From positions 1 through 16,254 of the forward strand of contig CAADVD010000044.1 in NCBI GenBank assembly GCA_900752435.1: a stretch of 16,254 nt of DNA, in the 5' to 3' direction. The notes beneath the pieces were generated by a model. It made no database searches and was not told the origin of the DNA. It saw only the letters and a program-made list of their open reading frames with translations. Positions within the stretch are counted from its first letter, which is position 1, and each line of letters opens with the position of its first letter. Position numbers and translations under genes: made by a program. The DNA is from Oscillospiraceae bacterium. Its GTDB lineage: Bacteria > Bacillota > Clostridia > Oscillospirales > Ruminococcaceae. Shown here one piece after another: positions 7,116 through 14,253 of the stretch.

Positions 7116-7927
7116 TATTGTTCAATAGCCGCCGCCACACCATCTTCATCGTTGCTAAGCGTGGTGTACGCCGCAATCCGCTTAACGCTCTCCTCCGCGT
7201 TGCCCATCGCAACACTGCATCCGGCAAATTTCAGCATTTCCAAATCGTTCTTGTTGTCGCCGACAGCCATAACCTCATCGGCGGTGAAGCCCAAATAACC
7301 GGCCAAAAACGCAAGCCCACTCCCCTTGTTGGCAGTTTTGCTGTTCACTTCTAAATTGGTATCCACGGAAGAGGTAACGGCCACATCGTATTCGGACAAA
7401 ATCTGCGCCAGCTCCTCATAAATCTCCGGACGAATATGAGGAAGATAGATTTTTTCCAAGTTATGACGCCCATCCTCCAAAAATTCCTGCGCGGAATTAA
7501 TTTGATTGCCCTTATGCCGAAAAAAATCAATGGCTTCGTCGGGAACGTTGTAACGCGCATAATGAATCAGCCGCTCGCGCTCAATATACGATTCGCCGCC
7601 GCAGTACAACTCAAAAAAGACATCCAGCGGCGCAATGCGCTCCAGAATTTCAGCCGCCACCGCACGGTCCAGATAATCGCTGTAAAGCAGGGTATCCGTC
7701 TGCAAATCGTACACCGCCGCCCCATTGGAAGTGAGCGCGTACCGCCACCCCGGGATGTCCAAAACGCCCTGTGGAATGAATGCTTTCATGCGGCCGGTCG
7801 CCGGAACAAAAAGAACCCCGCGCGCCATGGCCTTGCGGATTGCGGCTTGGTTGGCTTCGGAAATGGTGACGTGGTCGCTTTTCATCAAGGTTCCGTCCAT
7901 GTCCAGCGCCAGCAGTTTGATACCCAT
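7106..7927 (-). CDS. Cof-type HAD phosphatase
   Basis: A 273-residue cytosolic HAD-superfamily hydrolase of the Cof/class IIB type, usually phosphatases acting on sugar phosphates, nucleotides or flavin precursors. Motif I is LDMDGT (nucleophile Asp9, acid/base Asp11), motif II is the T-G-R of PATGR, motif III is the Lys of the N-K-G-S-G-L block, and motif IV is GDNKND. The roughly 100-residue insert between motifs II and III is the C2-type cap. GGAGG lies 7 bases before the ATG. The gene follows clpX on the same strand, but a strong terminator ends just before its ribosome binding site, so expression probably relies on read-through or on a promoter inside the clpX end. The substrate cannot be predicted. 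Confidence 0.93.
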   Translation of the reverse strand: MGIKLLALDMDGTLMKSDHVTISEANQAAIRKAMARGVLFVPATGRMKAFIPQGVLDIPGWRYALTSNGAAVYDLQTDTLLYSDYLDRAVAAEILERIAPLDVFFELYCGGESYIERERLIHYARYNVPDEAIDFFRHKGNQINSAQEFLEDGRHNLEKIYLPHIRPEIYEELAQILSEYDVAVTSSVDTNLEVNSKTANKGSGLAFLAGYLGFTADEVMAVGDNKNDLEMLKFAGCSVAMGNAEESVKRIAAYTTLSNDEDGVAAAIEQYCK

Positions 7928-7944
7928 GTTTGCCCCTCCATTCC

Positions 7945-7975
7945 AAAAAAGGCCGCTCTTAGGAGCAGCCTCTTT
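7945..7975 (-). terminator. intrinsic terminator after clpX
   Basis: Arms 7963-7975 and 7946-7958 pair over 13 bp including two G-T wobbles, with a 4-base loop and a run of six T residues on the minus strand. It starts 7 bases past the clpX stop and ends only about 18 bases before the HAD start codon, almost touching that gene's ribosome binding site. Confidence 0.85.
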
Positions 7976-7981
7976 GGTTTT

Positions 7982-9238
7982 TTATTTGCGTTCAATTTTA
8001 ATTTTGCTGCTGTCTGCAATGCCGTCCGCATCGATGGTCACTTTGGTGATGCTGTCATCGCTCGGTACGTTGTACATCAGTTCGGACAAAATGTCCTCCA
8101 TGATGCCGCGCAGTCCGCGTGCGCCGGTTTTGCGTTCCAGCGCCTTTCTGGCAATTTCAATCAGCGCGTCATGCGTAATTTCCAGTTCAACATTGTCCAT
8201 TTGGAACATCGCTTGGTACTGCTTGACCAGCGAATTCTTCGGTTCCGTCAGGATGCGCACCAAGGAATCTTCGTCGAGATCTTCCAAGGCCGTGATGACC
8301 GGCAGACGGCCGACCAATTCCGGAATCAGGCCATATTTGACCAAATCGTGCGGAATTACCTTTTTCATGATGTCCTTGTCAAAACCGGTGGATTTGGACT
8401 TGTGCTCTGCGCCAAAACCAATGCTGGATTTGTTGTTGCGCTTTTCCACCAGCTTTTCAATGCCGTCAAACGCACCGCCGCAGATGAACAAAATGTTCTT
8501 CGTATCCATTTGGATGAACTCCTGATGCGGATGCTTGCGGCCGCCCTGCGGCGGAACATTGGAGATGGTGCCCTCCACAATTTTTAAGAGCGCCTGCTGA
8601 ACACCCTCACCGCTGACGTCACGGGTGATGGAAGTGTTCTCGCTTTTGCGCGTAATCTTGTCGATTTCATCGATGTAGATGATGCCGTGTTCCGCCGCTT
8701 CCACGTCGAAATCAGCCGCCTGCAACAGGCGCACCAGCACATTTTCCACATCATCGCCCACATAGCCGGCTTCCGTCAGCGTGGTCGCATCGGCAATGGC
8801 AAACGGCACATCCAGCGTATCCGCTAAGGTCTGCGCCAAAAAGGTCTTGCCCACTCCGGTTGGACCCAGCAACAGCACATTGCTCTTCTGCAAATCAACG
8901 TCCAGTTCGCCGTTGTAGCGAATGCGCTTATAGTGGTTGTACACGGCCACGGACAATGCAATTTTGGCTTCGTCCTGACCGATGACGTATTCATCGAGCA
9001 CCTTTTTGATTTCGGCCGGTTTCAACAGTGGCTTATCTTTATCGGTGCCGGTATTTTTTTTCTTTGTTTTTTTGGCGACGGCAGGTTCCAGCTCGTCGTC
9101 TTCGTGCAGCATCTGGTAACAAAGGGAAACGCACTCGTCACAGATGAACGCACTGCTTCCGTACAGCAGGCGATCCACCATGTATTCATTTTTTCCGCAG
9201 AAACTGCATTTTGGTGTCTGCTTATCTGAATTTGGCAT
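7982..9238 (-). CDS. clpX: ATP-dependent Clp protease ATPase subunit ClpX
   Basis: The AAA+ unfoldase that recognises tagged or specific substrates, unfolds them and feeds them into ClpP. The 418 residues are full length. The N-terminal zinc-binding domain has Cys11, Cys14, Cys33 and Cys36. GPTGVGKT (125-132) is Walker A, IIYIDE (186-191) Walker B, GYVG (158-161) the pore-1 loop, RKH (234-236) the substrate-gating loop, and IGF (273-275) the ClpP-docking loop. GARGLR near the C-terminus is sensor 2. A Lys-rich linker (about 56-69) joins the zinc domain to the motor. It lies 14 bases downstream of clpP, giving the usual clpP-clpX unit, and is followed by a terminator. No key residue is missing. 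Confidence 0.98.
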   Translation of the reverse strand: MPNSDKQTPKCSFCGKNEYMVDRLLYGSSAFICDECVSLCYQMLHEDDELEPAVAKKTKKKNTGTDKDKPLLKPAEIKKVLDEYVIGQDEAKIALSVAVYNHYKRIRYNGELDVDLQKSNVLLLGPTGVGKTFLAQTLADTLDVPFAIADATTLTEAGYVGDDVENVLVRLLQAADFDVEAAEHGIIYIDEIDKITRKSENTSITRDVSGEGVQQALLKIVEGTISNVPPQGGRKHPHQEFIQMDTKNILFICGGAFDGIEKLVEKRNNKSSIGFGAEHKSKSTGFDKDIMKKVIPHDLVKYGLIPELVGRLPVITALEDLDEDSLVRILTEPKNSLVKQYQAMFQMDNVELEITHDALIEIARKALERKTGARGLRGIMEDILSELMYNVPSDDSITKVTIDADGIADSSKIKIERK

Positions 9239-9252
9239 TGAATATACCCATC

Positions 9253-9834
9253 CTATCGTTTGGTGATGACTTGGTCAATCAGTCCGTATGCTTTGGCTTC
9301 CTCGGCGGACATAAAGTTATCGCGGTCGGTATCGCGTTCAATTTTTTCCAGCGGCTGACCGGTTGCATCGGCGAGCATCTGGTTGAGTTTGCGCTTGGTT
9401 TTGAGCAGCCATTCGGTGTGAATCTGAATGTCGGACGCCTGTCCTTTTACGCCCCCAAGAGGCTGGTGAATCATAATTTCGCTGTTCGGCAGTGCAAAGC
9501 GTTTGCCCTTTGCACCGGCAGTCAGCAGGAACGCGCCCATCGAGGCGGCCAGACCCATGCAAATGGTGGACACGTCACATTTGACCAACTGCATCGTATC
9601 GTAAATGGCCATGCCCGCCGTTACCGAGCCGCCCGGTGAATTGATGTAAAGCGAAATGTCTTTATCCGGATCCTGACTTTCCAAATACAACAGCTGAGCG
9701 ACAACTAAGCTTGCGGTGGTATCGTTGACTTCGTCGCAAAGCATGATGATGCGGTCGTTGAGGAGTCGGGAGTAAATGTCATAGGAGCGTTCGCCTCGGC
9801 TGGTCTGCTCCACTACATAAGGAACCAATGCCAT
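9253..9834 (-). CDS. clpP: ATP-dependent Clp protease proteolytic subunit ClpP
   Basis: The serine peptidase that forms the double heptameric ring paired with ClpX (and ClpC, if present). From the ATG at 9834 it is 193 residues, the family norm, with Ser98 (GLAASMGAF), His123 (MIHQPLGG) and Asp172 (DRDNF) as the triad and the glycine-rich SPGGSV block near 66-71. I chose 9834 because the protein then begins M-A-L-V-P-Y-V-V-E-Q, the standard N-terminus, with AAAGGA about 10 bases before it; an upstream TTG at 9855 would include that ribosome binding site as coding sequence. Overlapping small inverted repeats (9851-9870) lie in the leader. I saw no CtsR box or CIRCE element. A TACACT -10 candidate (9885-9890) has no good -35. 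Confidence 0.98.
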   Translation of the reverse strand: MALVPYVVEQTSRGERSYDIYSRLLNDRIIMLCDEVNDTTASLVVAQLLYLESQDPDKDISLYINSPGGSVTAGMAIYDTMQLVKCDVSTICMGLAASMGAFLLTAGAKGKRFALPNSEIMIHQPLGGVKGQASDIQIHTEWLLKTKRKLNQMLADATGQPLEKIERDTDRDNFMSAEEAKAYGLIDQVITKR

Positions 9835-9850
9835 AAAAATATCATCCTTT

Positions 9851-9870
9851 CTCAATTGAGCAAATTGCTC
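9851..9870. repeat. overlapping inverted repeats in the clpP leader
   Basis: CTCAATTGAG (9851-9860) is a perfect 10-bp palindrome and overlaps GAGCA-AAT-TGCTC (9858-9870). The shared GAG means the two hairpins are mutually exclusive. The first abuts the AAAGGA ribosome binding site of clpP. Confidence 0.4.
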
Positions 9871-9986
9871 GTCAGTTTATTGTTAGTGTAACCTATTTTT
9901 TTAGCAGAAAGAAGTCCGGTTTGTGTCCGATTCGTAAAATATTGGAAATCTTCTGCAAACAGAGAGCACTGCATGTTTCCGCGCTC

Positions 9987-10030
9987 GATAAAACAGCCTG
10001 CCTGAAAGGGTTCAGACAGGCTGTTTTATC
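9987..10030 (-). terminator. strong bidirectional terminator after tig
   Basis: A 14-bp perfect stem (9987-10000 with 10017-10030), one mismatch, then a further 5 bp (CTGAA/TTCAG) with an AGGG loop. The outer arms are A-rich and T-rich, ending TTTTATC on the minus strand. It starts 6 bases past the tig stop and separates tig from clpP, implying a separate promoter for clpP or regulated read-through. Confidence 0.9.
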
Positions 10031-10036
10031 ATTCAA

Positions 10037-11368
10037 TTATTCAGCAGCTTCTTCAGCAGGGGTTTCTTCTGCCGCAGGATCCACCACTTTTTCGGTGATG
10101 ACAGCCGTGTCTTTGATGAGATCGATGGCTTTGTTGACGGCGAGGTCTTTTACGAACTCTTCAGCCGGTACAAAGGATTTGATCTTTTCGACTTCCATTT
10201 TATAAGCGTCAGCCAGTTTGGCGTATTCCGCTTCAACCGCTTCGTCGTCCACCGTGATGTTTTCCACTTCCACGATTTTTTCCAGTGCCAAGCGAATCTT
10301 CACTTGTTTTTCAGCCTGTACTTTAAAGGTGAAACGGAAGGAATTTTTATCCATGCCGGTGTATTGCAGATAGGTTTCCAGATTCAGGCCCTGAGACTGC
10401 AAACGGTATTCAAAATCGCGGATCATGTCGTCGATGCGTGCTTCAATCATTTCTTCCGGCACTTCGGCTTCCATGTTTTCAATCACGGTGTCGATGAGCT
10501 TGTTTTCCACCGCATCAGAAGCGGATTTTTCATTGGCCTCTTCTACTTTTTTGCGCAAATCGGCTTTCAGTTCATCCAAGGTATCGAATTCGCTGGCGTC
10601 TTTTGCAAATTCATCGTCAAGCGCCGGCAGTTCTTTTTCTTTGATTTCATGCAGTTTGCATTTGAATACAGCCGGTTTGCCTTTGAGCTCTTCTGCATGG
10701 TAATCTTCCGGGAAGGAAACGTTTACGTCAAATTCTTCGCCAATGGATTTGCCCACGATTTGATCTTCAAAGCCCGGAATGAACTGGCCGGAACCTAAAA
10801 CGAGATCAAAGCGTTCCGCTTTGCCGCCGTCAAAAGCCACGCCGTCCACATAACCGTCAAAGTCAAAGACCACGGTATCGCCGTTTTGCGCCGGACGGTC
10901 TTCAATGTCAATCATGCGGCCGTTCTTTTCCTGCATGCCTTTGAGTTTTGCATCAATGTCTTGGTCGGTAACCGGAACGATTTCTTTTTCCACAGCAATG
11001 CCTTTGTAATCTTTCACGGCAACTTCCGGACGAACCACGCACAATGCGGTAAAGGTAAAGCCATCTTTGCCGGCATCGGTGATTTCCACCTGCGGACGAG
11101 CAACGAGGTCAAGTCCTGCTTCTTCGACAGCTTCCTGCAAAGCGGCCGGATACAGTTCGTTGATGGCATCTTCAAAGAAAACGCCTTCGCCATAGATTTT
11201 TTCAATGATTTTTCTCGGGGCTTTGCCTCTGCGGAAGCCCTGAACATCTATTTTTTTCACATTCTTGCGGTATGCGCGTTCAATTGCCGGTTCAAATTTA
11301 TCCGCATCCACTTTCACGGTCAGCTCAAATTTATTGGTTTCGACATTTTTGTTTTCAACTAAGCTCAT
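10037..11368 (-). CDS. tig: trigger factor (ribosome-associated chaperone and prolyl isomerase)
   Basis: A chaperone that binds at the ribosome exit tunnel next to L23 and meets nascent chains first. The N-terminal ribosome-binding domain (about 1-120) contains the signature GFRRGKAP. Residues about 150-240 are the FKBP-type prolyl isomerase domain (start: NGDTVVFDFDGYVDG), and about 260-425 form the helical C-terminal arms. The total of 443 residues is slightly longer than usual because of an acidic Ala/Glu/Pro-rich tail from about 427. GGAGG lies 7 bases before the ATG. The order tig-clpP-clpX is the classical one, but here a terminator follows tig. An extended -10 promoter and a small leader hairpin lie upstream. 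Confidence 0.97.
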   Translation of the reverse strand: MSLVENKNVETNKFELTVKVDADKFEPAIERAYRKNVKKIDVQGFRRGKAPRKIIEKIYGEGVFFEDAINELYPAALQEAVEEAGLDLVARPQVEITDAGKDGFTFTALCVVRPEVAVKDYKGIAVEKEIVPVTDQDIDAKLKGMQEKNGRMIDIEDRPAQNGDTVVFDFDGYVDGVAFDGGKAERFDLVLGSGQFIPGFEDQIVGKSIGEEFDVNVSFPEDYHAEELKGKPAVFKCKLHEIKEKELPALDDEFAKDASEFDTLDELKADLRKKVEEANEKSASDAVENKLIDTVIENMEAEVPEEMIEARIDDMIRDFEYRLQSQGLNLETYLQYTGMDKNSFRFTFKVQAEKQVKIRLALEKIVEVENITVDDEAVEAEYAKLADAYKMEVEKIKSFVPAEEFVKDLAVNKAIDLIKDTAVITEKVVDPAAEETPAEEAAE

Positions 11369-11388
11369 GTTTCATCCTCCATTATTTC

Positions 11389-11411
11389 AATCAGGCGCAG
11401 TAACCCTGATT
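11389..11411 (-). other. leader hairpin of tig
   Basis: AATCAGG/CCTGATT arms (11389-11395 and 11405-11411) form 7 bp with a 9-base loop, between the predicted promoter and the ribosome binding site. It is not followed by a T run, so it is not a terminator; a stability or control role is only possible. Confidence 0.4.
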
Positions 11412-11425
11412 TTTGCATCCTAAAA

Positions 11426-11454
11426 ATTATAGCATAATCCGCATAGAAACGCCA
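11426..11454 (-). promoter_or_regulatory. extended -10 promoter of tig
   Basis: On the minus strand, TGC-TATAAT (11426-11434) is an extended -10 box with a perfect TATAAT hexamer. The -35 position at 17-base spacing (11449-11454) reads TGGCGT, a poor match, which an extended -10 can tolerate. A-rich runs lie further upstream and may serve as an UP element. Confidence 0.65.
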
Positions 11455-11548
11455 GTTCTTTTTTTACTTTTTTACAATTTATTCATGTTCCACGAATTTT
11501 CAGACAATTTCATAGCAGATTCCAACAAAATTGCCCGTTGTCAGCGCT

Positions 11549-12235
11549 TTACAAGACCTTTTGCGGTGTAAACTGCACAAAATCGCAGGAAACCAAACGA
11601 AAATCAATGCCGTTTCGTTCCCCGTTAATGGCGTAAGAACAGCTATGGCCGTGGATGTGGCCGTAAAAACAGCGCTTTACGCCGTATTCTTTGAGCACAT
11701 CGAGAATTTCATAGCACTCGCTGTCTCCGTAAATCGGCGGATAATGCAGAAAGACAATGGGTTGTTTGCCGGTTTTTTTGCCGTCCTCCAGCGACAGGCG
11801 CAGACGCCCTGCTTCGCGGTTTAACACCTTTTTGTCCACAGCTTCTCCCTGTTCGTTGATCCAGCCGCGCGTGCCGCAGAGCACATAATCGCCGTATTCG
11901 TAGGAGTTGTTAAACAAAATTTTGATGGAATCAAAGCCGTTTTGCGCCAGAAAATCCTCCACCTTGCGCTTGGTGGAAAACCACAGGTCATGGTTGCCTT
12001 TGAGCAGAATTTTAGTGCCGTTGAGACGGTGGATGTAATCGAAATCGGCTTTGGCCTCTTCCATCTTCAGTGCCCACGAAATGTCGCCGGGCACCACAAC
12101 GGTATCCTCCGGCTGAACCAGATAATTCCATGTGTCGCGGATGAGGTTTGTATAGTTGTCCCAGCCTTTGAAAATGTCCATCGGCTTGTCCGTGCCGAGC
12201 GATAAATGCAGGTCAGCCAAAGTGAATAAGCTCAT
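11549..12235 (-). CDS. metallophosphoesterase (calcineurin-like)
   Basis: A 228-residue cytosolic phosphoesterase of the calcineurin-like fold with two metal ions. The five metal-binding blocks are present in order: DLHLS (Asp8, His10), GDISWA, GNHD, the His of FLHYPP, and GHIHGH. It resembles the small YkuE/serine-threonine-phosphatase-like proteins common in Firmicutes; the substrate is unknown. I chose the ATG at 12235 because AGGAG lies 8 bases before it, whereas an in-frame ATG at 12259 lies upstream of that site. It is divergent from the DUF1540 gene, with a shared 163-base control region. No clear terminator is seen in the 180 bases before tig, so weak read-through into tig is possible. 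Confidence 0.9.
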   Translation of the reverse strand: MSLFTLADLHLSLGTDKPMDIFKGWDNYTNLIRDTWNYLVQPEDTVVVPGDISWALKMEEAKADFDYIHRLNGTKILLKGNHDLWFSTKRKVEDFLAQNGFDSIKILFNNSYEYGDYVLCGTRGWINEQGEAVDKKVLNREAGRLRLSLEDGKKTGKQPIVFLHYPPIYGDSECYEILDVLKEYGVKRCFYGHIHGHSCSYAINGERNGIDFRLVSCDFVQFTPQKVL

Positions 12236-12257
12236 TCGCCACACTCCTTTTTGTTTC

Positions 12258-12287
12258 ATTTTAAAATTTTTACAAGTTCTATGCCAA
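12258..12287 (-). promoter_or_regulatory. possible promoter of the metallophosphoesterase
   Basis: On the minus strand, TTGGCA (12282-12287) and TAAAAT (12258-12263) are separated by 18 bases, giving a leader of under 20 nt that starts close to the AGGAG site. The surrounding DNA is AT-rich, so chance matches are possible. Confidence 0.4.
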
Positions 12288-12297
12288 TTTTTTTCGG

Positions 12298-12327
12298 GTA
12301 TCGCCGTGCTGAGTTTCGTTCATAATA
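12298..12327 (+). promoter_or_regulatory. possible forespore (sigma-G/F-type) promoter of the DUF1540 gene
   Basis: GTATC (12298-12302) and CATAATA (12321-12327) are 18 bases apart. CATAATA fits the sigma-G -10 pattern CATnMTA fully, and GTATC fits the -35 pattern with one mismatch. The same -10 read as sigma-A (CATAAT) lacks an acceptable -35. Whether this organism sporulates cannot be told from the window. Confidence 0.4.
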
Positions 12328-12333
12328 ACTACT

Positions 12334-12373
12334 GGAAATGAGGCGAAGAGAACAACCGCTTCTTTTCATTTCC
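12334..12373 (+). other. 5'-terminal stem-loop in the DUF1540 leader
   Basis: GGAAATGA (12334-12341) pairs with TCATTTCC (12366-12373). Two G-T wobbles extend the stem, and an inner GAAG/CTTC (12345-12348 with 12359-12362) closes a 10-base loop. It starts about 7 bases after the -10 box, at the predicted first transcribed base, as 5'-protecting stem-loops do. It is not followed by a T run. Confidence 0.5.
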
Positions 12374-12398
12374 AATCGAAGAATGAGGTGAGGTTATC

Positions 12399-12581
12399 AT
12401 GTCCACACAAGGAGCCAATAAGGATTGTATTTGCGGCATCAAATGCGATGTTGAAAACTGCATCCACAACAACCATCACTGCGGCTGTACTGCCAAAAAA
12501 ATCGAAGTGGGACCGCACCGCGCCGAATCCTATCAGGATACGGTCTGCCAGTCTTTCCGTGAAGACTGCGGCTGTCACTAA
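12399..12581 (+). CDS. DUF1540 cysteine-rich small protein
   Basis: A 60-residue protein with nine cysteines (10, 12, 16, 21, 28, 30, 50, 57, 59). The core pattern C-x-V-x-N-C-x-x-N, then C-x-C-x-A-x-x-I-x-V, then A-x-S-x-x-D-T-x-C-x-S-F, is the DUF1540 signature, common in Clostridia, where it often occurs as small stand-alone proteins. The cysteine spacing suggests metal binding or a disulfide-rich fold; no biochemical role is established that I know of. A strong GAGGTGAGG ribosome binding site precedes the ATG. It has its own promoter candidate, a 5' stem-loop and a strong terminator, so it is a short monocistronic unit, possibly abundantly expressed. Confidence 0.88.
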   Translation: MSTQGANKDCICGIKCDVENCIHNNHHCGCTAKKIEVGPHRAESYQDTVCQSFREDCGCH

Positions 12582-12593
12582 CGTTCTTTTTCT

Positions 12594-12617
12594 CCGGCTC
12601 AGCCGGGACTGCCGGCT
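12594..12617 (+). repeat. nested CCGGCT / AGCCGG inverted repeats
   Basis: CCGGCT (12594-12599), AGCCGG (12601-12606) and CCGGCT (12612-12617) lie in a row. The middle unit can pair with the right one (5-base loop) or form a 13-base palindrome with the left one. They sit between the DUF1540 stop and its terminator. No T run follows. Confidence 0.45.
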
Positions 12618-12650
12618 ACCGGAATCCTCCAATCCACAGCCAATCATCCG

Positions 12651-12690
12651 AACAAATGCTTACCCCGTACAAACGAGGTAAGCATTTGTT
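12651..12690. terminator. bidirectional terminator between DUF1540 and thrC
   Basis: A 14-bp perfect stem (12651-12664 with 12677-12690), a C-A mismatch, then CGT/ACG closing an ACAA loop. T-rich ends occur on both strands (TTTGTTTT on plus). It serves the plus-strand DUF1540 gene and the convergent thrC operon end (stop at 12715). Confidence 0.9.
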
Positions 12691-12714
12691 TTCGGCTATT
12701 GACAATTTGCCATG

Positions 12715-14208
12715 TTAGTTCAGCTTCAGCATGTCCATAACAGCCTGTTCCATATCGGCTTTTTCAATCGAACCGGTGAAACGTACCGGTTTTTCTTTCA
12801 GGTCAGCCAACGCAGACGGAATTTCCAGCTTGGACAGTTCGCAGAGTGCATCCACTTGAGCGTAATCGTCCGCCGGAACTTCACCGGTGATGGCATCGAG
12901 CACGCTGTTAGCAAATTTATACGGGCTGGCGGTGGAGACAATGACGGTTTTGGTGGTATCGCCAGTCGCCTTTTTGTAATCCTCAGCCACCTTTACGGCC
13001 ACTGCGGTATGGGTATCGCAAACGTAAGAATATCGATCAAAAATGCGTTTGATGGTTTCTTTGGTCTGCACATCGTCACAGCATCCAGCGTAGAATTCTG
13101 CATCCAATTTTGCTTTGACGTCGGCATCTACGGTGTATTGGCCGGTTTCGTTGAGCTGTTTGAACCATGCGGTGATTTTCTGGTCGTCACAGCCAGAGAG
13201 GTCATAAAGCAGTCTCTCCAAGTTGGAGGAAATCAGAATGTCCATGGACGGAGAAATGGTGGTGTGGAAGTCGCGGATTTTATTGTAAGTACCCGTCTGG
13301 ATGAATTCGGTCAGCACGTTGTTGGCATTGGACGCGCAGATGAGCTTGCCCAGCGGCACACCCATTTTCTTGGCGTAATAAGCGGCCAGAATGTTGCCGA
13401 AGTTGCCGGTCGGAACCACAACATTGAGCGCTTGGCCCATGGTGATTTCGCCGTCTTTCACCAGCTCGCAGTAGGTAGATACATAGTAGACAATCTGCGG
13501 AAGCAGACGACCCCAGTTGATGGAGTTTGCGGAGGAGAACATCATGTTGTTGTCGGCCAGCTTCGCCACAACGGCCGGATCGGTGAAGATTTTTTTGACG
13601 CCGGTCTGAGCATCGTCAAAGTTGCCCTTGATGGCGCAGACGGCCACGTTTTCACCTTCTTGAGTGGTCATTTGGCGTTTCTGCATCGCGGACACGCCGT
13701 CTTCCGGATAGAACACGAGCATCTGCGTACCCGGTACGTCTTTGAAGCCTTCGAGCGCCGCTTTGCCGGTGTCGCCGCTGGTGGCAACGAGAATGACAAT
13801 TTTTTTGTCCTTCGCCACTTTTTTCGCGGAGGTGGTCAGCAAGTATGGCAGAATCTGAAGCGCCATATCTTTAAATGCACAGGTTGGGCCATGCCACAAT
13901 TCGAGCATGTAGTTGCCCTCAAACAGATGGGACAGTTCGGCGATATGGTCGGTTTTGAACTTTTCGGTGGTGTAGGCGTTTTCGGCACAGTAAGCAATTT
14001 CCGCTTCATCAAAATCGGTCAGAAACAGAGACAGGATGTATTTGGCGCGTTCCACATAGGTTTTGTCCGTCAGAGAGGCCAAAATATCCGCAGACAGCGC
14101 TGGAAGCTGTTCCGGTACGAACAGGCCGCCCTCTTTGGAAATGCCCTGAGTGATGGCCTGCGCAGAGCTGACCTCGGTTGTGTTGCTTCTGGTGCTGTTG
14201 TACAACAT
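12715..14208 (-). CDS. thrC: threonine synthase
   Basis: A PLP enzyme that converts O-phosphohomoserine to threonine, the last step of threonine synthesis. From the ATG at 14208 it is 497 residues. M-L-Y-N-S-T-R-S is the typical N-terminus; HGPTCAFKDMA carries the PLP lysine (Lys113), ATSGDTGKAA the phosphate-binding loop, and SANSINWGRLLPQ and VPTGNFGN further conserved blocks. I prefer this start over the in-frame ATG at 14253 because a GGAAGGGG site lies about 11 bases upstream and the family start fits; the earlier ATG, directly abutting the dipeptidase stop (TAA-ATG), has no ribosome binding site. A small TGCGG/CCGCA hairpin lies in between. It is the last gene of the ylqF-rnhB-yraN-dipeptidase operon. 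No T-box or other leader is visible before it. Confidence 0.96.
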   Translation of the reverse strand: MLYNSTRSNTTEVSSAQAITQGISKEGGLFVPEQLPALSADILASLTDKTYVERAKYILSLFLTDFDEAEIAYCAENAYTTEKFKTDHIAELSHLFEGNYMLELWHGPTCAFKDMALQILPYLLTTSAKKVAKDKKIVILVATSGDTGKAALEGFKDVPGTQMLVFYPEDGVSAMQKRQMTTQEGENVAVCAIKGNFDDAQTGVKKIFTDPAVVAKLADNNMMFSSANSINWGRLLPQIVYYVSTYCELVKDGEITMGQALNVVVPTGNFGNILAAYYAKKMGVPLGKLICASNANNVLTEFIQTGTYNKIRDFHTTISPSMDILISSNLERLLYDLSGCDDQKITAWFKQLNETGQYTVDADVKAKLDAEFYAGCCDDVQTKETIKRIFDRYSYVCDTHTAVAVKVAEDYKKATGDTTKTVIVSTASPYKFANSVLDAITGEVPADDYAQVDALCELSKLEIPSALADLKEKPVRFTGSIEKADMEQAVMDMLKLN

Positions 14209-14253
14209 ATGTTTTTCTTCCCCTTCCATGCGGCAAAACCGCAGGTATTTCAT

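Noticed and set aside
7436..8587. A 383-codon open frame on the plus strand across the HAD gene and clpX
   Set aside because: It spans two well-identified minus-strand genes and the terminator between them; an antisense artefact of codon bias.
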